In this document: piece by piece, positions 10,297 to 19,025 of the stretch
Layout of the letters: every line of letters starts with the position of its first letter
Numbering within the stretch: position 1 is the stretch's first letter
From: Rikenellaceae bacterium
GTDB taxonomy: Bacteria; Bacteroidota; Bacteroidia; Bacteroidales; Rikenellaceae
Direction: 5' to 3'
Assembly (NCBI GenBank): GCA_015059945.1
Contig: SUZJ01000001.1
Location: 1 to 64,000, forward strand
Length of the DNA: 64,000 nt
The notes under the pieces: model-generated
Told to the model about the DNA's origin: nothing
Databases searched by the model: none
What the model saw: only the letters and a program-made list of their open reading frames with translations
Position numbers and translations under genes: made by a program

Positions 10297-12720
10297 ATGA
10301 GAAAGAAAAATGATAGCGTAGAATTGGAGATTGTAACGGGCATTGGCGATGCTGCCGATGGCGTTCAGCAGGTCATCCCCATTGTAGCCGATGAGGACGG
10401 CTTCTCCGAGTCTGTAACCATACCCAACACCCTGCCAATCTTGTCGTTGCGTAGCTCGGTGCTCTTCCCCGGCTCGATTACCCCCATTACCGTTGGTCGC
10501 GAAAAGTCTATCAAACTGGTTAGGGATATCGAGAAGAATGGTGGTGTGCTGGGCGCAGTGCTCCAACGCGAGGCCGACGTAGAGCAGCCCGCAGGCGACG
10601 ATATGTACAAGGTGGGTACTGCAGCAAGCATCATCAAGATTTTGGAGATGCCCAATGGCAACCTGACCGTCATTCTGCACGGCTTGGAGAAGATTGAGAT
10701 TGTCGAGTACCTCTCGTCGGAGCCCTACTTTACCGCCTCGGTAAATGTACTGAAAGATGTTTCGCCCGACAACAACAATGTCGAATTTGTGGCCTTGGTA
10801 GACTCTATTCGCGACGTGGCGCTGAACATCATCAGCATCTCGCCCAACATCCCCAAAGAGGCCAGCTTTGCCATCAAGAATATCGACTCGAAGAGAGGTA
10901 TCATCAACTTCATCTGCTCGAATCTGGATTTCAGCGATGCCGACCGCCAGAAGCTTCTGGAGGCCCCTGGCTTGTTAGCTCGCAGCCGCAAGTTGTTGGA
11001 GATTTTGGTACACGAGCAGCAACTTGTCGAGTTGAAGAACAAAATCCAGAGCAAGGTTAAACAAGATATCGACCAGCAGCAGAAGGAGTACTTCTTGCAG
11101 CAGCAGATTCGCACCATTCAGGAGGAGCTGGGCGACACCGACGAGGGCGACATCAAACGTCTGCGTGACCGCGCAGCCAAGAAGAAATGGAGCAAGGCTG
11201 TGGCCGAAAGGTTTGAGAAGGAGGTATCGAAGCTCGAGAGGCTCAATCCCGCAGTGGCCGAGTACTCGGTACAGATGACCTATCTCGAAACTATGCTCGA
11301 GCTTCCCTGGGACGAGTACACCACCGACAATATGGACCTGAGTCGTGCCCACGAGAGGCTCGATGCCGACCACTTTGGGCTCGACGAGGTCAAGGAGCGC
11401 ATATTGGAGCACTTGGCTGTCATAAAGCTCAAAGGCGACCTCAAATCGCCCATCATCTGTCTGTATGGCCCTCCGGGAGTTGGTAAGACCTCGCTGGGTA
11501 AGTCGGTTGCCGAGGCTCTGGGGCGCAAGTTTGGCCGCATATCGTTGGGCGGTCTGCACGACGAGTCGGAGATTAGGGGCCACCGCCGCACCTACATAGG
11601 CTCGATGCCCGGTCGTATTATCGAAACAATCAAACGCTGTGGCTCGTCTAACCCCGTAATCATCCTCGACGAGGTAGATAAGGTTGGCCGAGGCACTCAC
11701 GGCGACCCTGCATCGGCACTGCTCGAAGTACTTGACCCCGAGCAGAATGCCACCTTCCACGACAACTATATCGACGTAGACTACGACCTGTCGAAGGTGC
11801 TCTTCATAGCTACGGCTAACAACGTGGGCGCCATCAGCCCTGCCCTGCGCGACCGTATGGAGATGATTAACATTGCGGGCTACATATTGGATGAGAAGCT
11901 CGAAATTGCCGAGCGCCACCTCATCCACAAGCAGTGCGAGGCCCACGGTGTACCTGCCGACAAACTCACCATCGACAAAGAGGTTGTAGCCCAGATTATC
12001 GAGGACTACACTCGCGAGAGTGGTGTGCGCTCGCTCGACAAACAGCTGGCCAAGATTGCCCGCTATCGCGCAAAACAGATTGGCTTTGAGGAGGAGTTCA
12101 GCCCCGCAGTTACCATTGATGATGTGCGCAAAATCTTGGGCGTGCAGAAGTTCCAGCGCGACCAGTACGAGGTTGGCGGTATGGTGGGCGTAGTTACGGG
12201 CTTAGCTTGGACCGAGGTGGGTGGCGACATCCTCTATATCGAGTCGGTGCTCACACCCGGCAAGGGCGTGCTGAACCTGACGGGCAACTTAGGCGACGTG
12301 ATGAAAGAGTCGGCCACCATTGCGTGGGAGTGGGTGAAGGCCCACCACCAAGAGCTGGGTATTGAGGTCGAGAAGTTTGAGAAGTACGACATAAACATAC
12401 ACGTACCCGAGGGCGCAATTCCCAAAGATGGCCCCAGCGCAGGTATCACTATGGTAACCTCTATCGTGTCGACCTACACAGGCCGCAAGGTTACCGAGCG
12501 CATTGCAATGACGGGCGAAACCACCCTGCGTGGCCGAGTAACCCCCATCGGAGGTGTGAAGGAGAAGATTTTGGCAGCCAAACGTGCTGGTATCACCACC
12601 CTGATACTATGCGAGGACAACCGCAAAGATGTGTCGGAGATAAAGGCCGACTACCTCGAGGGGCTCACCTTCCACTACGTTCGTACCAACGACGACGTGT
12701 TGCGTCTGGCGCTGCAATAG
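10297..12720 (+). CDS. lon: ATP-dependent Lon protease
   Basis: An 807-residue cytoplasmic AAA+ serine protease that degrades misfolded and regulatory proteins. The N-terminal LON substrate domain spans about 43-240, followed by a coiled coil rich in KQDIDQQQKEYFLQQQ. Walker A is GPPGVGKT at 391-398 and Walker B is VIILDEVD at 454-461. The protease dyad is S714 (KDGPSAGITM) with K757 (GGVKEK), at the same 43-residue spacing as in E. coli Lon. It is longer than the 784-residue E. coli enzyme because of an N-terminal acidic extension of about 40 residues. moxR follows 42 bp later. Confidence 0.97.
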   Translation: MRKKNDSVELEIVTGIGDAADGVQQVIPIVADEDGFSESVTIPNTLPILSLRSSVLFPGSITPITVGREKSIKLVRDIEKNGGVLGAVLQREADVEQPAGDDMYKVGTAASIIKILEMPNGNLTVILHGLEKIEIVEYLSSEPYFTASVNVLKDVSPDNNNVEFVALVDSIRDVALNIISISPNIPKEASFAIKNIDSKRGIINFICSNLDFSDADRQKLLEAPGLLARSRKLLEILVHEQQLVELKNKIQSKVKQDIDQQQKEYFLQQQIRTIQEELGDTDEGDIKRLRDRAAKKKWSKAVAERFEKEVSKLERLNPAVAEYSVQMTYLETMLELPWDEYTTDNMDLSRAHERLDADHFGLDEVKERILEHLAVIKLKGDLKSPIICLYGPPGVGKTSLGKSVAEALGRKFGRISLGGLHDESEIRGHRRTYIGSMPGRIIETIKRCGSSNPVIILDEVDKVGRGTHGDPASALLEVLDPEQNATFHDNYIDVDYDLSKVLFIATANNVGAISPALRDRMEMINIAGYILDEKLEIAERHLIHKQCEAHGVPADKLTIDKEVVAQIIEDYTRESGVRSLDKQLAKIARYRAKQIGFEEEFSPAVTIDDVRKILGVQKFQRDQYEVGGMVGVVTGLAWTEVGGDILYIESVLTPGKGVLNLTGNLGDVMKESATIAWEWVKAHHQELGIEVEKFEKYDINIHVPEGAIPKDGPSAGITMVTSIVSTYTGRKVTERIAMTGETTLRGRVTPIGGVKEKILAAKRAGITTLILCEDNRKDVSEIKADYLEGLTFHYVRTNDDVLRLALQ

Positions 12721-12762
12721 GCGCCCCATTGCCACAAGCAAAATATCGAAAAACAATATACT

Positions 12763-13761
12763 ATGAGCGAAGTTGTTAATATCAAAGAACTTAACGAGCG
12801 AATCGAGCGCGAGAGCGTGTTTGTAGACTCGCTGAATATGCAGATGGGCAAGGTGATTGTGGGCCAGCGTCATCTGGTAGACACCCTGCTGATTGGTCTG
12901 CTCACAGGTGGCCACATCCTCTTGGAGGGCGTGCCCGGACTGGCAAAAACTCTGGCCATCACCACTCTGGCAAAGGCCATTGATGCCAAGTTCAGCCGTG
13001 TGCAGTTCACCCCCGACCTGCTGCCTGCTGACCTGGTGGGTACAATGGTCTACTCTCAGAAGAACGAGGAGTTCACCGTAAAGAAGGGCCCCATCTTTGC
13101 AAACTTTGTGCTGGCCGATGAGATTAACCGCTCGCCTGCCAAAGTACAGAGCGCACTGTTGGAGGCTATGCAGGAGAGGCAGGTAACCATTGGCGACGAG
13201 ACCTTCAAGCTGCCCCAGCCATTCCTGGTTATGGCCACCCAGAACCCTATCGAGCAGGAGGGTACCTATCCTCTGCCAGAGGCTCAGGTAGATAGGTTTA
13301 TGCTCAAAGCCAAAATCAGCTACCCCAAGAAGCAGGAGGAGCGCGACATCGTGAGGATGAACTTGGCAGGTGAGGGTATGCCCGAGCCCGCAAAGGTGGT
13401 TACCCCCGAAGATATTGTCAGGGCCCGCCAGGTGGTGAGCGACGTATATATGGACGAGAAGATTGAGAAGTATATCGTCGACATAATCTTTGCCACTCGC
13501 GAGCCTGCCGAGTATGGCCTGTCGAAGATTGCACCTATGATTGCCTATGGTGCGTCGCCCCGTGCAAGTATCGCCCTGGCCAAAGCATCGAAGGCCTATG
13601 CCTTTATCAAACACAGGGGCTATGTCATCCCCGAGGATGTGAGGGCAATGTGCCACGACGTGCTGCGCCACCGCATAGGCTTGTCGTACGAGGCCGAGGC
13701 CGAGAACATCAGCAGCGAGGATATCATCACCGAGATCCTCAACGCAGTAGAGGTTCCTTAG
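12763..13761 (+). CDS. MoxR-family AAA+ ATPase
   Basis: A 332-residue cytoplasmic ATPase of the MoxR group, which are chaperone-like partners of VWA-domain proteins. Walker A is GVPGLAKT at 56-63 and Walker B is VLADEIN at 116-122. The sensor region ATQNPIEQEGTYPLPEAQVDRFM is intact. It heads a run of genes coding for DUF58, a membrane-anchored protein, a TPR protein and two VWA proteins: the Bat (Bacteroides aerotolerance) type of operon. It is only 42 bp after lon, so it may share lon transcription, but a 288-bp repeat-filled gap separates it from the DUF58 gene. Confidence 0.93.
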   Translation: MSEVVNIKELNERIERESVFVDSLNMQMGKVIVGQRHLVDTLLIGLLTGGHILLEGVPGLAKTLAITTLAKAIDAKFSRVQFTPDLLPADLVGTMVYSQKNEEFTVKKGPIFANFVLADEINRSPAKVQSALLEAMQERQVTIGDETFKLPQPFLVMATQNPIEQEGTYPLPEAQVDRFMLKAKISYPKKQEERDIVRMNLAGEGMPEPAKVVTPEDIVRARQVVSDVYMDEKIEKYIVDIIFATREPAEYGLSKIAPMIAYGASPRASIALAKASKAYAFIKHRGYVIPEDVRAMCHDVLRHRIGLSYEAEAENISSEDIITEILNAVEVP

Positions 13762-13858
13762 GAAATTGAGAATTGAGGCAACCGACGCCAAGCCGAGAGC
13801 AATTGAGTATACTCAAATTGCCGAGGCGCGAAGGAGGAAAAGACACCGCAGGAGGATT

Positions 13859-13942
13859 AAATGCGAGTAAGCGAGAGCAGAGATTGCTTGCAAGCTATGC
13901 CGAGCAGGAGCATTTTAGAGCAAGCGTCAGCTTGGTCAATTG
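13859..13942 (+). repeat. 84-bp dispersed intergenic repeat, copy 2 (inverted relative to copy 1)
   Basis: It runs from AAATGCGAGTAAGCG to GCTTGGTCAATTG and differs from the reverse complement of 7258-7341 at three positions. The surrounding gap (13762-14049) contains no gene. It also holds CAATT repeats and an AAGGAGGAAAAG stretch before this repeat and a G/C-rich palindromic element after it. Confidence 0.85.
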
Positions 13943-13949
13943 AAAAATT

Positions 13950-13994
13950 CCCCCTCTAAATTAGAGGGGGTGCCCGAAGGGCGGGGGCGTGTGT
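13950..13994 (+). repeat. C/G-rich palindromic intergenic element, copy A
   Basis: The perfect palindrome CCCCCTCTAAATTAGAGGGGG is followed by TGCCCGAAGGGCGGGGGCG. The same two-part design occurs at 31684-31730 and 32105-32152. GCCCGAAGGGC is itself a small hairpin. Confidence 0.8.
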
Positions 13995-14049
13995 AAAAAA
14001 AGGGCTGCACAACCCCACAAAGTACCACAACCAACCAAAACAGCAGACA

Positions 14050-14943
14050 GTGCGCGACAATACAGCCGACATACTAAAACAGGTTCGTAAGATAGAGATC
14101 AAGACCCGAGGTCTTTCGAATGATATCTTTGCGGGACACTACCACAGTGCCTTCCGAGGTCGTGGTATGGCGTTCAGCGAGGTGAGGGAGTATGCTCTGG
14201 GCGATGATGTGAGAGATATCGACTGGAACGTAACGGCTCGCACACGCAAGCCCCACACCAAAGTCTACGAAGAGGAGCGCGAGCTGACAATGATGTTGGT
14301 GGTAGATGTGAGTGGCTCGGGGCTGTTTGGCTCAGTCGACAAGACCAAGCGTACCATTATGACCGAGGTGGCCGCAGTGTTGGCCTTCTCGGCTGCGTCG
14401 AACAACGACAAGGTGGGCTGCCTGCTATTCTCGGAGGGGATTGAGAAGTTCATCCCACCCAAGAAGGGGCGCTCGCACATATTGCAGATTATACGCACCC
14501 TGCTCGACTACGAGCCTCAGGGCAAAGCCACTTCGCTCACCGAGCCCGTAAAGTACCTGACAAATGCACTCAAAAAGAGGTGTACAACCTTCCTTATCAG
14601 CGACTTCTGCTTGGGCGGAGAAGCCGACGAGGTATATGCCGAGTTGGAGAAGAGTCTGAAAATTGCCTCGGGCAAGCACGACATTGTGGGCATAAGGGTT
14701 TATGACCGGTTGGATGCCGAATTGCCCGACGTGGGACTGATGGAGGTGGTCGATGCCGAGAGCGGCCGCAGGGAGTGGGTAGATACCTCGTCGAGGGCCG
14801 TCAGGGAGCACTACGCCACCACTTGGCGCAACGACCACGAGCGCATAAACCGCATATTGGACAGGGCCCGAGTAGACCACGCCGATGTGGCTACCGACCA
14901 AGACTACGTAAAGGAGTTGATAAAACTTTTCAGCCGCCGATGA
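14050..14943 (+). CDS. DUF58 / VWA-like protein of the Bat operon
   Basis: 297 residues with no signal peptide or membrane segment. The DUF58 signature runs through GDDVRDIDWNVTART and the following HTKVYEEERE (about 52-80). A VWA-like domain follows with DVSGSG, a MIDAS-type D-x-S-x-S/G. DUF58 proteins accompany MoxR ATPases and are thought to act with them on envelope or respiratory complexes; the exact role is not known. The start is GTG at 14050. No ATG fits better, and the next in-frame Met lies inside the DUF58 region. Its stop overlaps the next start (ATGA), which shows tight translational coupling. Confidence 0.88.
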   Translation: MRDNTADILKQVRKIEIKTRGLSNDIFAGHYHSAFRGRGMAFSEVREYALGDDVRDIDWNVTARTRKPHTKVYEEERELTMMLVVDVSGSGLFGSVDKTKRTIMTEVAAVLAFSAASNNDKVGCLLFSEGIEKFIPPKKGRSHILQIIRTLLDYEPQGKATSLTEPVKYLTNALKKRCTTFLISDFCLGGEADEVYAELEKSLKIASGKHDIVGIRVYDRLDAELPDVGLMEVVDAESGRREWVDTSSRAVREHYATTWRNDHERINRILDRARVDHADVATDQDYVKELIKLFSRR

Positions 14944-16004
14944 TAGGTAGAGTTAGACATAATATACTATTAGTAGCCTCGCTGCTCTTTTTTGCCGAGG
15001 TGGCCACAGCCCAAGCCGACTTGGGCCACCTGCGCATCAGGGGTGCGCAGTTCAGCCCCCAGGAGGTGCTGATTGGCGACCACTTCTGGCTCGAGATAGA
15101 GGCCGAGGTAGATGAGGCTCCCGAGGGCGAGCAGGTGCAGGTGGCATTCCCCACCATCTCGGCCGACTTTACCGAAGGGCGCATCGAGCTGCTCGAAGAG
15201 CACCCCACCGACACCGTGGGCCACAAAGAGGGGGTATACCAACTGCGCAAGCGTTATAGGCTCACCTCGTTTGAGCCTGCCGAGTACAGCATCGACTCGT
15301 TGGGTGTGCTGTGGTACGACGGCGTAGACCTCGACACCGTATTTGTGGGCTCGCCACTGAGGGTGAAGGTAGATATGATGCCCGTAGATACAGCCCAAAA
15401 GACCATCTACGACATCAAGCAGCCTATGAAAACTCCGCTTGTGGTAGAGGAGTTTGGAGGCTACTTGGCGTTGATTGTCATAGCAATACTGGCCATCGTG
15501 TCGGCAATATACCTGATTGCCACCCGCACACGCAAGGCCAAAGCTGCCGAGGCCATCGAGAGCAGGCCCAAAGAGGCTCCACACATTGTGGCCATACGCC
15601 AGTTGGAGCAGCTGAGTGCCCAGAAGTTGTGGCAAAACGGCCAGCACAAGCTATACTACACCCGCCTGACCGACATCCTTAGGGAGTACCTCGAAGGTCG
15701 CTTTGGCGTAGGGGCTATGGAGATGACCACCGACGAGATTGTTGCGGCCATAAAGGGGCTCGAACTAACCAAAAAACAGCTTGCCGACCTTAGCGAACTG
15801 CTGCGCGAAGCCGACTTGGTTAAGTTTGCCAAGCACAGCCCCGATGCCGAGACTAACGAGGGGGTCTACTACAAGGTCTACTACTTTGTAGAGGAGAGCA
15901 AAGAGGTGGCCGAGCAGACCAAGGCCGAGGTGGCTACAAGCGATGTTGTAGAACTGGAAATTGAGAACAGCCACAAGGAGGGGCAGAGCGGTGATGAACA
16001 GTAG
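14940..16004 (+). CDS. Membrane-anchored Bat-operon protein (DUF4381-like C-terminus)
   Basis: 354 residues. A signal peptide covers about 1-24 (VATA-Q cleavage). A periplasmic beta-rich domain spans about 28-150, one membrane segment 174-195, and a cytoplasmic helical domain about 205-330 (includes LYYTRLTDILREYLEGRFG). This layout matches the hypothetical protein that usually sits between the DUF58 and BatA genes in Bacteroidota operons. The start ATG overlaps the upstream stop by 4 bp; longer in-frame upstream starts would lie inside the DUF58 gene and encode non-conserved sequence. The function is unknown. It may tether the periplasmic Bat proteins to the cytoplasmic MoxR/DUF58 pair. Confidence 0.8.
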   Translation: MIGRVRHNILLVASLLFFAEVATAQADLGHLRIRGAQFSPQEVLIGDHFWLEIEAEVDEAPEGEQVQVAFPTISADFTEGRIELLEEHPTDTVGHKEGVYQLRKRYRLTSFEPAEYSIDSLGVLWYDGVDLDTVFVGSPLRVKVDMMPVDTAQKTIYDIKQPMKTPLVVEEFGGYLALIVIAILAIVSAIYLIATRTRKAKAAEAIESRPKEAPHIVAIRQLEQLSAQKLWQNGQHKLYYTRLTDILREYLEGRFGVGAMEMTTDEIVAAIKGLELTKKQLADLSELLREADLVKFAKHSPDAETNEGVYYKVYYFVEESKEVAEQTKAEVATSDVVELEIENSHKEGQSGDEQ

Positions 16005-16806
16005 TAGCCTTTTCCGAATGGTAGTTGTGGGGGCTATGGTGCTCCTCTCGTGTGGCGTGGCAAGGGGTCAGCAACTGCCCGAACGCAAACACATACGCAG
16101 TGGCAACAAGCTCTACGAACAGCAGCGTATGGCCGATGCCGAGAAGGAGTACAGAAAGGCTCTGAAAGCCAATTCTGACTCGGTCGAGGGGCTCTTCAAC
16201 TTGGGCGATGCGCAGTTTGCAAGTGGTGCCTTCGAGGCTGCCGAGGAGTCGTTCAAGGGGGTGGCCGAGCGCAAGAGCGGTGTGACCGACCAGCAGAGGG
16301 CCGCAGCCTACTACAACTTGGGCAACAGCCAGTTCCAGCAGCAGAAGTTGCAAGAGGCACTGGCCTCGTACAAGGAGTCGCTTAAGCTCAACCCCAGCGA
16401 CCTGGAGGCCAAGTTCAACTACGCCTACACCAAGGCCCTGTTGGACCAGCAGCAACAAAACCAAGACCAACAGCAAAATCAAGATAATCAGCAGAATCAG
16501 GACCAAAACAACCAAGACCAACAACAAAACCAAAATAACCAAGACCAACAGCAGAACGACCAGCAGCAAAACCCAAATGAGGGCCAGCAACCCGAGCAGA
16601 ATCCCGACCATGGTGAGCAACCCGAGCAGCCCCAGGGCCACAAGCCCAAGCCAAGCGAGCAGCAGGGCCAGCAGCCCGAGCAGGGGCCCAGCAAGGAGAG
16701 CGAGCAGATGCTCAATGCTGTTCAGCAGGCCGAAAATCGCACCCGCGAGAAGGTCGATGAGCAGCAGAAGGGGGTAGCCGTAGGTCGCTCGGGCAAAAAC
16801 TGGTAG
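15994..16806 (+). CDS. TPR protein with a Gln/Asn-rich tail (BatC-like)
   Basis: 270 residues. The signal region ends LLSC at 17-20, which could be a lipobox, or cleavage may fall at ARG-QQ (23-27). Two to three TPR units occupy about 33-150. A very biased Gln/Asn/Asp tract covers 151-193, then a Pro/Glu/Gln/Gly stretch to about 230 and a short charged end. I chose the ATG at 15994, preceded by AGGAGGGG, which overlaps the previous gene by 11 bp. Periplasmic TPR proteins called BatC or BatE are normal members of Bat operons, but usually after batB. Here it precedes the two VWA genes. Confidence 0.8.
   Translation: MNSSSLFRMVVVGAMVLLSCGVARGQQLPERKHIRSGNKLYEQQRMADAEKEYRKALKANSDSVEGLFNLGDAQFASGAFEAAEESFKGVAERKSGVTDQQRAAAYYNLGNSQFQQQKLQEALASYKESLKLNPSDLEAKFNYAYTKALLDQQQQNQDQQQNQDNQQNQDQNNQDQQQNQNNQDQQQNDQQQNPNEGQQPEQNPDHGEQPEQPQGHKPKPSEQQGQQPEQGPSKESEQMLNAVQQAENRTREKVDEQQKGVAVGRSGKNW
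16446..16575 (+). repeat. Coding low-complexity CAGCARAAYCAAGA repeat
   Basis: A run of CAG/CAA/AAC/AAT/GAC codons inside the TPR gene encodes the Gln/Asn/Asp tract. The near-repeats can expand or contract by slippage. Confidence 0.75.
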
Positions 16807-16820
16807 AGAAAGAATTGAAA

Positions 16821-16911
16821 ATTATAACTCTTATAGCTCCTATAACTCCTATCATTCCTTAAGGGCCTTAAGGACTTAGGTCGGTTAGACGTTAGACGTT
16901 GGACGTTAGAC
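16821..16911. repeat. Intergenic short repeats: CTATAACTCCTAT and four GTTAGAC units
   Basis: 16821-16860 carries copies of (C)TATAACTCYTAT, also found reversed at 20651-20692. After the near-palindrome CCTTAAGGGCCTTAAGG come four tandem 7-mers at 884-890, 891-897, 898-904 (GTTGGAC) and 905-911 of this kilobase. They separate the TPR gene from the first VWA gene. Confidence 0.7.
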
Positions 16912-16923
16912 AAAAAAGATAAG

Positions 16924-17910
16924 ATGACATTTGCAAATCCATATATGTTGTGGTTGGCAGCACTGGTGGTGCCAATGGTGGGTTATTACATCTGGCGTGA
17001 CCGCCAAGGGGGTGCCACCGTTACGCTATCGTCGGTCGAGGGGCTCAAAGGGGCACCTCGCACCCTGCGCTACTGGCTGCGCCATCTGCCCGTAGTGTTG
17101 CGCTGTGCGGTGATCATACTGCTGGCGGTTGCCTTGGCGCGCCCCCAGAGCAGCGAGCAGGGCTCGACAACCACCGTTGAGGGTATAGACATAGTGTTGG
17201 CCCTCGACGTGTCGGGCACTATGTTGGCCGCCGACTTCCAGCCCAACCGACTTGTGGCAGCCAAAGATGTGGCAGCCAAGTTTATTGCCGACCGCCCAAA
17301 CGACCGCATAGGACTGGTGGTGTTTGCGGGCGAGAGCTACACCCAGAGCCCTCTGACTACCGACCGAGCCTCGTTGCAGACACTACTGGCAAGGGTTGAG
17401 TTTGGCACCATCGAGGATGGTACAGCCATAGGTATGGGACTGGCTACAGCCGTAAACCGACTGCGCGACTCGGAGGCCAAGAGCAAGGTGGTGATACTGC
17501 TGACCGATGGTGTGAACAACGCCGGTCAGGTGGCCCCAATGTCGGCTGCCGAAATTGCCGCCGAGTATGGCATCAGGGTATACACTATTGGCGTGGGCAA
17601 GCAGGGCTATGCCCCCTACCCCGTCTATGACTCGTGGGGCAACCTGCGCTACCAGCAGGCCAAGGTTGAGATTGACGAGCAGACATTGACCGACATTGCG
17701 GCCAAGACGGGTGGCGAGTACTTCCGCGCTACCGACAAGGGGTCGCTCTATGAGGTCTACGAGCGCATCAATAAGTTGGAGAAGAGCCGCATCGAGACCG
17801 ATGACTTTGTCAAGTACAACGAACTCTATGGCAACTACTTGCTGTGGGCATTGGTATTGCTGTTGGTCGAGTTTGTGGTGCGCCGCCTGTGGCTCAACAC
17901 CATTCCGTAA
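16924..17910 (+). CDS. batA: VWA-domain membrane protein, BatA-type
   Basis: 328 residues. Two membrane segments lie near 8-23 and 56-74, a VWA domain runs from about 88 to 280, and a third membrane segment is near 305-325. The metal-binding (MIDAS) site shows D95-V-S97-G-T99 and a later TDGVNNAG. In Bacteroides fragilis BatA-type proteins were linked to oxygen tolerance; their molecular role remains unclear and is usually placed in the envelope. The gene is 117 bp after the TPR gene and 38 bp before batB. The A/B label follows order and length, as the two VWA proteins are paralogues. Confidence 0.87.
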   Translation: MTFANPYMLWLAALVVPMVGYYIWRDRQGGATVTLSSVEGLKGAPRTLRYWLRHLPVVLRCAVIILLAVALARPQSSEQGSTTTVEGIDIVLALDVSGTMLAADFQPNRLVAAKDVAAKFIADRPNDRIGLVVFAGESYTQSPLTTDRASLQTLLARVEFGTIEDGTAIGMGLATAVNRLRDSEAKSKVVILLTDGVNNAGQVAPMSAAEIAAEYGIRVYTIGVGKQGYAPYPVYDSWGNLRYQQAKVEIDEQTLTDIAAKTGGEYFRATDKGSLYEVYERINKLEKSRIETDDFVKYNELYGNYLLWALVLLLVEFVVRRLWLNTIP

Positions 17911-17948
17911 AAACAAGAAACAGAGAATAAAAGCACCGAGATATAAAA

Positions 17949-18971
17949 ATGTTTAGGTTTGCACATACCGAATACTTTTACCTGCTGCTGTTGGTACCGC
18001 TGATGGTGGTACTCTTTGAGTACTGCCTGGCCCAGCGCAAAAGGCGCCTTGCACGAGTGGGCACCTCGGCCGCTATTGCACGTCTGGCCCCCGAGGCTTC
18101 GGTGAAGCGTGCGAGGTGGAAATTCTGGCTGCTGGTGTTGGCTGTGGTGGCCATTGTGTTGGCACTCGCCAGGCCCCAGTTTGGTTCGAAGCTCAAAGAG
18201 GTCGAGCGCGAGGGTGTAGAGATTATGGTGGCCATAGACGTATCGAACTCGATGCTGGCCAACGACTTCGAGCCCAGCCGCTTGGAGCGCACCAAGTATG
18301 CTGTGGGCCGAGTGATTGAGGGACTCAGCGAGGACAAGATTGGCATCATAGTCTTTGCGGGCGATGCCTACGTTCAGCTACCCATAACGGCCGACTACCT
18401 TACGGCCAAGAACTTTGTGCAACAGATTTCGCCCTCGCAGGTAACCAAGCAGGGCACAGCCATAGGTACGGCTATTGATATGGCCATAGGCTCGTTCTCG
18501 TCGCAGAGCGGCAGCAGCCGAGTGCTGGTATTGGTGACCGATGGCGAAAACCACGAGGACGATGCACTGGTGGCGGCCGAGAGGGCTGCACAGCAGGGCA
18601 TAACCATCTACACAATAGGCATTGGCACCCCCGAGGGAGCCCCCATACGCATTGGCGACGACTTTATACGCGACAGCGAGGGCGAGATTGTGGTCAGCAA
18701 GCTCGACGAGGAGGGGTTGCAGAAGATTGCCCTCACCACGGGCGGAGCCTATGTTAGGGCCTCGAGCCAAAGCGTGGGGCTCGACGAGATTATTGGGCTC
18801 ATAAACCAGACCGAGAAGGCTAAGTTCGAGACCGAGGTCTTTGAGGAGTACGACGAACAGTTTGTGCTGCCCGTAGTGGTGGCACTGGTGCTACTGGTGT
18901 TGGAGTTCTTTGTGCTCCAGCGCAAAAACCGCATCTTTGCAAGGGTGCGCCTGTTCGACGACAACAAGTAG
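17949..18971 (+). CDS. batB: VWA-domain membrane protein, BatB-type
   Basis: 340 residues. It has N-terminal membrane segments near 8-25 and 57-75, a VWA domain from about 90 to 290 and a C-terminal segment near 308-326. The MIDAS motif is D97-V-S99-N-S101, the canonical DxSxS, with TDGENHED further on. It is similar to the preceding VWA protein over its whole length, consistent with an old duplication. It is the last Bat-type gene here, as murA follows 54 bp later. No BatD (long beta-rich protein) or BatE (second TPR protein) gene comes after it. Confidence 0.87.
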   Translation: MFRFAHTEYFYLLLLVPLMVVLFEYCLAQRKRRLARVGTSAAIARLAPEASVKRARWKFWLLVLAVVAIVLALARPQFGSKLKEVEREGVEIMVAIDVSNSMLANDFEPSRLERTKYAVGRVIEGLSEDKIGIIVFAGDAYVQLPITADYLTAKNFVQQISPSQVTKQGTAIGTAIDMAIGSFSSQSGSSRVLVLVTDGENHEDDALVAAERAAQQGITIYTIGIGTPEGAPIRIGDDFIRDSEGEIVVSKLDEEGLQKIALTTGGAYVRASSQSVGLDEIIGLINQTEKAKFETEVFEEYDEQFVLPVVVALVLLVLEFFVLQRKNRIFARVRLFDDNK

Positions 18972-19025
18972 TAACAAATAAGCAAAAAGATAGATACAAC
19001 ACTAACTACCTAATTTCCAAACATT

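Noticed and set aside
13950-13994. Palindromic element as the terminator of moxR
   Set aside because: The stem is strong, but it lies 189 bp after the stop, is followed by GTGCCCGAAGG rather than a T-run, and copies occur elsewhere with no gene upstream.
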